Shown here: positions 1 to 6,218 of the stretch, piece after piece
Layout of the letters: every line of letters begins with the position of its first letter
Position numbering within the stretch: the stretch's first letter is position 1
Source: CBDDRG01 sp051306415
GTDB taxonomy: Bacteria; Pseudomonadota; Gammaproteobacteria; Pseudomonadales; Porticoccaceae
Length of the DNA: 6,912 nt
Direction: 5' to 3'
Assembly (NCBI GenBank): GCA_051306415.1
Contig: JBPPNE010000089.1
Coordinates: 1 to 6,912, forward strand
Position numbers and translations under genes: made by a program
Notes under the pieces: model-generated
Database searches by the model: none
Told to the model about the DNA's origin: nothing
What the model saw: the letters and a program-made list of their open reading frames with translations, nothing else

Positions 1-206
1 CCGCTCATGAGTGCGGTTGCGCTGCCTCCCAGCGACAGCGGGATAAACGAGAAAAAAGCGAAGATCATCAATCCAACACCGAGCGCACACAGGATCAGCC
101 CGTCGATCAGCGCTGCCGCGACACGGAGCCAGAAACCGGCGTATTCGATGGTGGCAACGCCGTGAGGGATGTCGGTGGATACAATGGCCGGCGGATTCGA
201 ATCCAT
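1..206 (-). CDS. RDD-family membrane protein, N-terminal part (truncated by window edge)
   Basis: Sixty-eight codons of an open frame are visible from an ATG at 206-204; the rest lies beyond the left edge. A GAGGTG ribosome-binding site about nine bases upstream supports this start. The protein begins with about 20 polar residues, then YAGFWLRVAAALIDGLIL, which is the typical entry into an RDD domain: a conserved Arg (in WLR) and a conserved Asp (in LIDG) at the start of the first membrane helix. The hydrophobic stretch continues through LCALGVGLMIFAFFSFIPL. RDD proteins are small inner-membrane proteins of mostly unknown function; a few have been linked to ion or proton exchange. It starts 32 bases after the ettA stop on the same strand with no obvious terminator between, so it could be co-transcribed with ettA. 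The family call is good; no specific function can be given. Confidence 0.8.
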   Translation of the reverse strand, partial: MDSNPPAIVSTDIPHGVATIEYAGFWLRVAAALIDGLILCALGVGLMIFAFFSFIPLSLGGSATALMS

Positions 207-238
207 GACGGGTCACCTCGGTTTTTGCGATGGACGCA

Positions 239-1903
<1,665 letters not shown>

Positions 1904-1936
1904 TGGCGGTTCGCAGCGGTTGGCGGAGGGGCTGGC

Positions 1937-1942
1937 ATTGTA
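1937..1942 (-). promoter_or_regulatory. Candidate -10 element for ettA
   Basis: Read on the minus strand, TACAAT within GCTACAATGCC matches the sigma-70 -10 consensus at five of six bases. It would start transcription about 27 bases before the ettA ATG. The best -35 candidate is TTCCGC, 18 bases upstream, which is poor. This is a prediction from spacing and -10 quality only. Confidence 0.4.
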
Positions 1943-1951
1943 GCTAAAACG

Positions 1952-1963
1952 CGCGCCGGCGCG
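1952..1963 (-). terminator. GC-rich palindrome followed by T-run, terminator-like
   Basis: CGCGCCGGCGCG is a perfect 12-base palindrome. On the minus strand it is followed by CGTTTTAG, giving a four-base-pair GC stem with a four-base loop ahead of a short T-run. It sits seven bases downstream of the stop codon of the putative gene remnant at 1970-2140 and upstream of the ettA promoter candidate, which is where a terminator would be expected. The stem and the T-run are both short, so strength is doubtful. Confidence 0.3.
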
Positions 1964-1969
1964 GAAGCA

Positions 1970-2140
1970 TCAGAGGCTTGGCGCCCGCTCGCCAAAGCAC
2001 AGGCTTGCGACGACACCGGTCGTTGCAATCATCCAGACGATGACCGCGCCACTCGGCCCAACCCAGCAGCAGGGTGCCGGCGAGCGCGCTGGCATCAAAT
2101 GAACCGGACACTACTGCCGTACCATAGTGAATAAGTCCGT
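1970..2140 (-). pseudogene. Possible decayed 3' end of a membrane-protein (transporter-like) gene
   Basis: On the minus strand one frame reads GTAVVSGSFDASALAGTLLL, then GW, and stops making sense near 2055-2063. The adjacent frame continues GPSGAVIVWMIATTGVVASL, then CFGERAPSL and a TGA at 1972-1970. Joined by a single frameshift, the two pieces give a glycine/alanine-rich stretch and a clear hydrophobic helix with a short charged tail. This resembles the end of a polytopic transporter such as an MFS protein. No intact frame or start codon exists; upstream the frame runs into the permease gene. A terminator-like palindrome directly follows. I infer that this is the remnant of a gene cut off when the neighbouring zinc cassette arrived or rearranged. 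It could also be chance coding-like sequence. Confidence 0.3.
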
Positions 2141-2143
2141 TCC
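2103..2143. repeat. Imperfect inverted repeat centred on GTAC, downstream of the permease gene
   Basis: Reading inwards from both sides, the arms share CGGA, CACTA and the central GTAC: CGGAC at 2105-2109 pairs with GTCCG at 2135-2139, and CACTA at 2109-2113 with TAGTG at 2125-2129. The centre is GTAC at 2119-2122. The arms are interrupted by an unpaired AATAA on one side. It begins ten bases past the permease stop codon, so it could be a stem-loop protecting or ending the zinc operon transcript, or the trace of a mobile-element end. No T-run follows. Confidence 0.4.
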
Positions 2144-2152
2144 AATAACGCC

Positions 2153-2983
2153 TCAGGCGACTCCACGCGTTCGGATTAGCTTGCCCTTATTTATGTATCG
2201 TGCAACCAGCGCGAAGACAGGCAGCACACCGAGGGCACATACGACGCTGGCACCGGTCGGCAAGTCCGCCTGGTAAGAAACCAGCAACCCGCCTAGCGCG
2301 CCGAGCCATCCCAAGAGCCAACCAAGCATCAGTCGCTTCTTGAAGGTCGCTGTCAGAAAAGTGGCAGTGAATGCCGGAATGATCAGGGCAGCGAACACGA
2401 GCAATACACCCGCCAGATTGACCGCTAGCGTGATTACCACGGCAAAAGACGCGAAGAACATGAGTTCCAATCCAAAATGCCCCTTTTGGGATTCATGATT
2501 AGTCGACAAATTCAGGAACCGTTCGTGGAGAAGAAAATACAGGCAGCCCAGTATCGAATAAACTACAAACATAAGCCTCACTTCCTCCCAACGGACCCAG
2601 AGGACATTGCCATTGAGCATCCCCTTGAGTTCTTCCATTCCTTGATTCGTTCTACTCAAAATCACAATGGCCAGCGCTGTAGCGATCACATACACGCAGC
2701 CAATGGCGACTTCTCGCGTTGTCTTATCGCGGGCGCGCCGTAGAAAAGCAAGCCCAACGGCAACCGCAAGCGTTGCGGCAATGGCATAAAGCTGGGCTGC
2801 CATGCCGTGCGCATCGAGACCGGCGAGAAACGCGATACTCATCCCCAGCGCGGCCACCTGCGCTACCGCAAGGTCGACGAAAATTATGCCCCGCTCTAAC
2901 ACGTGCAGTCCGAGATAGGTGTGTGTCAGGATCATCAGTGTGATCAGCGCCAGTGCGGGCATGAGAATTTGGACGAAGTCCAT
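2153..2983 (-). CDS. ZnuB-like metal ABC transporter permease (ABC-3 family)
   Basis: This 276-residue integral inner-membrane protein is predicted to form the channel of an ABC importer for Zn2+ or a related divalent metal. About eight hydrophobic segments are visible, near residues 5-20, 31-55, 62-82, 92-110, 137-153, 173-205, 218-237 and 243-262. Family marks are LERGIIFVDLAVAQVAALG near the N-terminus, GVLLVFAALIIPAFTA (192-207) and DLPTGASVV (240-248). I chose the ATG at 2983 because GGAGGA lies eight bases before it. A TTG at 2989 extends the frame by two codons, but it is only two bases from that site. The ATG is two bases past the stop of the binding-protein gene, so the two are translationally coupled. 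No ATPase gene follows or precedes. The family is secure; the metal is inferred from the Zur-like site and the partner protein. Confidence 0.9.
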   Translation of the reverse strand: MDFVQILMPALALITLMILTHTYLGLHVLERGIIFVDLAVAQVAALGMSIAFLAGLDAHGMAAQLYAIAATLAVAVGLAFLRRARDKTTREVAIGCVYVIATALAIVILSRTNQGMEELKGMLNGNVLWVRWEEVRLMFVVYSILGCLYFLLHERFLNLSTNHESQKGHFGLELMFFASFAVVITLAVNLAGVLLVFAALIIPAFTATFLTATFKKRLMLGWLLGWLGALGGLLVSYQADLPTGASVVCALGVLPVFALVARYINKGKLIRTRGVA

Positions 2984-2985
2984 GT

Positions 2986-3894
2986 TCAAGTTCCTCCAGC
3001 CAGGGATAAACGCTCGACGATGACATCGAACAAGTCGAAGTAGCTTTTTATCTGAGGTTCGGCGTCTACCGCGTGCGGAACGATGACTATCTTTATCCCC
3101 GTTTGCGCCGCCAGATAGGCCGCCGAGCGTCTTTCATAGAAAGCCTCCATGAGCAGCAATCCGGCTTTTTCCGTCCGAATGCGTCCAATCAACTGCTCTA
3201 CATGTGATGCGTTTGGAGGAATACCCGGAATAGGTTCGACCTGGCCGATAATCTGAAATCCGAAGGCAGCGGCGAGATAGTTAAAAGACCTGTGATACGT
3301 GATTACCGATTGACCCCTTAATGGCTCAAGCCTTTTTTTCCATTCCACGATTCTGGAATTGAGCTCCTGAATGAAAAACTCCGTGTTCTGGCGGTACTGG
3401 TCCGCGTGCGCGGGATCGAGCTGCTGGAAGCGTTCCGATATCGCCTTGGCTATGAGGATGCCGTTGCCCGGATTGCGAGGATAATGCGGGTTGCCGAGCG
3501 CATGGACATCACCCAGTGCGCGGTTAACGGGACCCGAGGATTTATCCAGTAAAGGCACGGAAGTAGATAAATCGACATACCCTGGAGCGCCCGGCAACAC
3601 CTTTCGATTGCGGGCGGTTTCCAGTACCGGGCCAAGCCACCCAATTTCAAGGTCTGCACCAATTATCAGCAAAACATCAGCGGACGCCACGCGCCGAATC
3701 ATGCTGGGTTTTGCTTCCATGAAGTGCGGATCGGTGGGCCCGGGGGTCAAACTCTCGGCGTCGACGAATTTGCCGCCAACGGCGCGCGCGATGGCTGCCA
3801 GATCGCTGGTGGTAGTGACTACTTTTAATTCCGCGGACGCCAGCATTGGTGCTGCAATACAAACAGCAGCGAATAAGCAACGAAGCCATAACAT
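2986..3894 (-). CDS. ZnuA-like periplasmic metal-binding protein of an ABC importer
   Basis: This 302-residue cluster A-I (ZnuA/TroA type) solute-binding protein should capture metal in the periplasm and hand it to the downstream permease. Residues 1-21 form a signal peptide with a cleavage site after MLASA. The mature part begins ELKVVTTTSDLAAIARAVGG, the usual family opening. Likely metal ligands are H57 (in DPHFMEAKPS), H137 (in GNPHYPRNP) and H201 (in TYHRSFNYLAAAFG). A carboxylate such as E250 or D277 is the probable fourth. His rather than Glu at the third position favours zinc over manganese. The His-rich loop common in ZnuA proteins is absent. The frame is open back to 3996, inside the porin gene, but the ATG at 3894 is preceded by AAGGAG nine bases upstream and gives a clean signal peptide. 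That AAGGAG overlaps the porin stop codon. Confidence 0.9.
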   Translation of the reverse strand: MLWLRCLFAAVCIAAPMLASAELKVVTTTSDLAAIARAVGGKFVDAESLTPGPTDPHFMEAKPSMIRRVASADVLLIIGADLEIGWLGPVLETARNRKVLPGAPGYVDLSTSVPLLDKSSGPVNRALGDVHALGNPHYPRNPGNGILIAKAISERFQQLDPAHADQYRQNTEFFIQELNSRIVEWKKRLEPLRGQSVITYHRSFNYLAAAFGFQIIGQVEPIPGIPPNASHVEQLIGRIRTEKAGLLLMEAFYERRSAAYLAAQTGIKIVIVPHAVDAEPQIKSYFDLFDVIVERLSLAGGT

Positions 3895-3907
3895 GATGTC
3901 GGTCTCC

Positions 3908-5269
3908 TTAGAACTTGTGGGCAGAATGGCTGCCCAACCCAATCTCGAATTGAAGCCAGAGTGAATCGGCCGTTCGGCCCGGCAGGAACTCGGCACGATC
4001 CCGGTTGTATTGCAGCCGGATCTTGCTGAATTCGGTGGGATAGAAGGTTAAATTGGGTGAGATACGCGTTCGGTCGTCGCGAAGAGGATCCGAGGCTGCG
4101 TTACCGTTCGGATCGTTGCCATCAGCATGCTCGTAACGTAACCCGGCTACCCAGCCCGGCTGGAAACCCCATACTAATTGCGTGTAATAACCTTGGTCTC
4201 TGAGGGTTGTGTCGGGCAATCCAACACCCACGGAATCAACAGCCTCGTAGTTTCGCCGCAGGAATTCGGTCTGCCACGCCGCGAACGGAAAGCCCCGCTG
4301 ATTCAGGACGGACTTCCATTTGACGTACAAGTCTGCGCCGTAGATGGCGGTAGAGGTAGCGGAGCCGGTTGCGTTAGGACCTCGCAGAGCCGAGAGACCG
4401 GCATTGACGCTCGTGCTATCGGTCAGATCGAAGCCGTTGAGCCAGCGGGCATTAAACAGGAGGTCGTTTGCCCCACGCGCTCCGCCTCCTGGAGCAAGAG
4501 TGTAGCCGCCGATCTCGGAAGCCTCGTCGAACAGAAAGCTTTGGACGGTTTCTCCCTTGGCATTCTGAGCTCCGAAATAAAGTTCGGAATACCAGGAAGC
4601 GGGGAGCAACCAAGACACGCGCACCCCTTGGCTGCGCAGACCGTCCCCACCGAAAAGACGCGAATTGATCACCGGCTGGTCGACGAAATCCCAGGAATGA
4701 GGATGCTGAGAATTCAGTCGGCCGAATTCGGTAAAGAACTGGCCGGCCTTGATTTGCAGCCCCCACGGCAGCGCGCGAGTCCGGAGAAAAGCTTCTTCCA
4801 GCTCGACTTCGGTTTCGCCTTCAGACGAGATAAGAGCAACCAGGCTCAATTGACCATCGAAGTAGGGGTCTACCGCGCCAGTCGCTGTTAGTTCAATGTT
4901 TTGGACGGTGAATCCGTTTCGGTTGGGGTCGTGGCCACCCGCCTGCAGGTTGCCAAGCTCCGAGTCGCCGACACTGGATCCGCCGCCGACCCCAAGTATG
5001 TTCACCCCGAGCTGGAAAGCCCCTGCGGCCCCGGAAATGCCAAGGGTTGATGCCGTCGCCACGGTTGGCGGTGCGGAAGATTCGGCTTTTTGCAAGCGCT
5101 CTTCGAGCGCCTTGATGCGGGCTTCGTATTGCTGTTTTACCGTTTCCAGATCTTGCTGGATTTCCTTGCGGAGCGCTTCTATCTGGGCATCATTGGTCGC
5201 GCCGTAAGCGGGCGGCAAACTGGCAACGACGGCCAGTGCGGCAAAGGCCGCGGGGGCAAATCTGTTCAT
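3908..5269 (-). CDS. Outer-membrane porin with N-terminal coiled coil, zinc-regulated porin type
   Basis: This 453-residue protein is probably the outer-membrane entry route for the zinc system. Residues 1-23 are a signal peptide ending AYG. A heptad-patterned segment (about 27-63, with IEALRKEIQQDLETVKQQYE followed by IKALEERLQ) predicts a periplasmic coiled coil, as in trimeric porins. The rest alternates polar and hydrophobic residues rich in aromatics and Gly, as in a beta-barrel, and it ends in Phe (SLWLQFEIGLGSHSAHKF), the sorting signal of outer-membrane proteins. The stretch around 188-220 (HPHSWDFVDQP, RLFGGDGLRSQGVRVSWLLP) resembles porins annotated near zinc transport genes. No TonB box or plug domain is visible, so it is a porin, not a TonB-dependent receptor. 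The start is supported by AAGGA seven bases upstream. The binding-protein gene follows after 13 bases. Zinc specificity is inferred from context. Confidence 0.85.
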   Translation of the reverse strand: MNRFAPAAFAALAVVASLPPAYGATNDAQIEALRKEIQQDLETVKQQYEARIKALEERLQKAESSAPPTVATASTLGISGAAGAFQLGVNILGVGGGSSVGDSELGNLQAGGHDPNRNGFTVQNIELTATGAVDPYFDGQLSLVALISSEGETEVELEEAFLRTRALPWGLQIKAGQFFTEFGRLNSQHPHSWDFVDQPVINSRLFGGDGLRSQGVRVSWLLPASWYSELYFGAQNAKGETVQSFLFDEASEIGGYTLAPGGGARGANDLLFNARWLNGFDLTDSTSVNAGLSALRGPNATGSATSTAIYGADLYVKWKSVLNQRGFPFAAWQTEFLRRNYEAVDSVGVGLPDTTLRDQGYYTQLVWGFQPGWVAGLRYEHADGNDPNGNAASDPLRDDRTRISPNLTFYPTEFSKIRLQYNRDRAEFLPGRTADSLWLQFEIGLGSHSAHKF

Positions 5270-5358
5270 TGACTAATCCTTTCGGAGCTGACGACTCATG
5301 GCTGAGGATACGGGGCTGGCAACGCGTGGCTAGCAGCCATGCACGATCAGCCTTACAG

Positions 5359-5378
5359 GCGACAGCCAGGGCCGTCGC
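5359..5378 (-). other. Stem-loop between the small secreted-protein gene and the porin gene
   Basis: On the minus strand GCGACGGC pairs with GCTGTCGC around a CCTG loop. This makes an eight-base-pair stem with one G-U wobble. It lies 17 bases after the stop of the upstream gene and about 90 bases before the porin ATG. No T-run follows, so it is not a standard terminator. It could be a processing or stability element. The 126-base gap it sits in (5270-5395) holds no other feature I can support apart from the porin ribosome-binding site. Confidence 0.4.
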
Positions 5379-5395
5379 GTGGTCAAAACACGGGG

Positions 5396-5701
5396 TCAGA
5401 CGGAAAGGTAGCGAGGAGGGGCGCGGCTCTGGTGTGGTTCTCGGCGAGCGGAGAAGGGCGTGGCTGCGGTAGCTGCTCCCAGTGCGCCGGTGATTGCCGC
5501 CGGGGAGAGAGAGGGGACCAGCACCGGTGGTGGCACCATGGTGCCGTTTTCCATCGCGAAAAATGCATCGCAGGAGACGGATGCCTGGTGAAACGGATGT
5601 TGCTCAGCGTGGAGAAGGGCGCCGAACTGACCGACGCATAGCACCAGCGCCAAGGCAAAGATCTGGATCAGGCTAACGGTGCGGGCAGGGGCGAGGGTCA
5701 T
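5396..5701 (-). CDS. Small secreted or membrane-anchored His/Cys protein, first gene of the zinc-responsive operon
   Basis: This 101-residue protein is of unknown function. Residues 1-32 form a signal peptide or membrane anchor (MTLAPARTVSLIQIFALALV, then LCVGQFGALLHA). It is followed by EQHPFHQASVSCDAFFAMEN, which places H35, H38 and C44 close together, with H31 and H90 also present. A Pro/Ala-rich linker leads to the C-terminal motif SRAPPR (92-97). Its form recalls short periplasmic proteins of the DUF2946 kind, found near metal transport genes, but the match is by eye only. Position argues for a metal role: a Zur-box-like site lies six bases upstream of the ATG and the porin gene follows on the same strand. 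There is no ribosome-binding site; the promoter -10 sits so close that the mRNA may be leaderless. No other in-frame ATG occurs before codon 50, and later starts would remove the signal sequence. Confidence 0.72.
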   Translation of the reverse strand: MTLAPARTVSLIQIFALALVLCVGQFGALLHAEQHPFHQASVSCDAFFAMENGTMVPPPVLVPSLSPAAITGALGAATAATPFSARREPHQSRAPPRYLSV

Positions 5702-5707
5702 TTTGAG

Positions 5708-5725
5708 ATGTTATAGTATAACGAT
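5708..5725. promoter_or_regulatory. Zur-box-like operator
   Basis: The core is a perfect inverted repeat, GTTATA-G-TATAAC (5710-5722), within ATGTTATAGTATAACGAT. From established knowledge, gammaproteobacterial Zur sites have the form ATGTTATAWTATAACAT, and this site agrees at nearly all positions on the left arm and centre. It overlaps the predicted -10 of the operon, so bound Zur (zinc-replete) would block transcription. The downstream genes for a porin, binding protein and permease fit this reading. Fur sites are also AT-rich palindromes, but they have GATAAT repeats rather than GTTATA. Confidence 0.8.
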
Positions 5726-5739
5726 TATGGTTACCACAA
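5710..5739 (-). promoter_or_regulatory. Candidate sigma-70 promoter of the zinc operon
   Basis: On the minus strand TTGTGG (5739-5734) and TATAAC (5715-5710) are separated by 18 bases and form an acceptable -35/-10 pair. Transcription would start at about 5702-5704, one to three bases before the ATG at 5701. A second reading with TATACT (5720-5715) as -10 lacks a good -35 and would give a leader of about seven bases. Either way, the leader has no room for a ribosome-binding site. Confidence 0.45.
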
Positions 5740-5790
5740 CTCCGTTGGAACTAGCGGGAGCTCTGCGCCGGGGCTCTCGATAGGGGAGCG

Positions 5791-6102
5791 TCAAAAATAG
5801 GAGCAGCAGTAGTCGGTGGCTTCGATGATTTGCAATTGAAATTTTGCGTTGGCCGGCACTTCGAAGGCTTCTCCACCGCTGACAGCGCACCAGTCTGCAT
5901 CTCCCGGCAGTTTGATTCGCAGCTTGCCCGCGAGGATATCCATGCGCTCGGCGGTATCGGTGCCGAACTCGTAGTCGCCGGGCAGCATGAAACCGAGGGT
6001 CTTTTTGGAACCATCGGCAAACAGCACAGTGCGGCTGGTGACCTTGCCGTCGAAGTAGACGTTGGCTTTCTTGACGATGGTGACATTTTCAAATGTGGAC
6101 AT
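5791..6102 (-). CDS. ppnP: Pyrimidine/purine nucleoside phosphorylase PpnP (YaiE family)
   Basis: This 103-residue cytoplasmic protein has a single small cupin-like fold. The family cleaves several purine and pyrimidine nucleosides with phosphate to give free base and ribose-1-phosphate, serving nucleoside salvage. Matches to E. coli YaiE (94 residues) are visible throughout: NVYFDGKVTSRTV, LGFMLPGDYEFGTDTAERMD, ILAGKLRIKLPG, DWCAVSGGEAFEVPANAKFQ and the C-terminal EATDYCCSYF. It carries about nine extra residues at the N-terminus (MSTFENVTI). The ATG at 6102 has GAGG seven bases upstream, which supports the longer form. It lies 116 bases after the dehydrogenase gene and 65 bases before the Zur-like site, on the same strand. 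No terminator is evident after its stop, so some read-through into the zinc operon is possible. Confidence 0.92.
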   Translation of the reverse strand: MSTFENVTIVKKANVYFDGKVTSRTVLFADGSKKTLGFMLPGDYEFGTDTAERMDILAGKLRIKLPGDADWCAVSGGEAFEVPANAKFQLQIIEATDYCCSYF

Positions 6103-6137
6103 GCGTTGGCCTCGGCGAGCAGTTTGAAAGGGCGGCC

Positions 6138-6166
6138 ATTATGAGGGCGTTCCGGTTGCGCTTTAA
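6138..6166 (-). promoter_or_regulatory. Candidate promoter for ppnP
   Basis: On the minus strand CATAAT (6143-6138) matches five of six -10 consensus bases. TTAAAG (6166-6161), 17 bases upstream, is a weak -35. Transcription would start near 6131, about 29 bases before the ppnP ATG. The spacing is ideal, but the -35 is poor. Confidence 0.4.
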
Positions 6167-6169
6167 AAT

Positions 6170-6182
6170 CCATCCTGGATGG
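6170..6182. repeat. Short perfect palindrome upstream of ppnP
   Basis: CCATCC and GGATGG flank a single T, giving a 13-base perfect inverted repeat. It lies four bases upstream of the candidate ppnP -35 and 36 bases past the stop of the dehydrogenase gene. The centre is too tight for an RNA hairpin loop, so a protein-binding site is more likely than a terminator. No regulator can be named. Confidence 0.3.
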
Positions 6183-6218
6183 TGGGCGCTGGTCGCGACT
6201 GTTCTGATCAAACGATCC

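Noticed and set aside
2149..2159. CGCC-TCA-GGCG hairpin over the permease stop codon as a terminator
   Set aside because: The stem is only four base pairs and overlaps coding sequence, and the following TTATT is a poor T-run.
2984..2989. TTG at 2989 as start of the permease, overlapping the binding-protein stop
   Set aside because: The GGAGGA site is only two bases from this TTG but eight bases from the ATG at 2983, which is therefore the better start.
3895..3996. A 34-residue upstream extension of the binding-protein frame, overlapping the porin gene
   Set aside because: It would put a polar segment before the signal peptide and has no ribosome-binding site. The ATG at 3894 has AAGGAG at good spacing and gives a normal signal peptide.
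4178..4891. Plus-strand open frame of 237 codons opposite the porin gene
   Set aside because: It lies wholly inside the porin coding sequence, has no family features, and the porin on the other strand has a signal peptide, a barrel pattern and a terminal Phe.
5328..5338. GGCT-AGC-AGCC inverted repeat upstream of the porin
   Set aside because: A four-base stem without a T-run or conserved context is expected by chance in GC-rich sequence.
5339..5641. Plus-strand open frames opposite the small secreted-protein gene
   Set aside because: They lack a promoter, a ribosome-binding site and any recognisable protein feature. The minus-strand frame has a signal sequence, metal-ligand motifs and a regulated promoter.
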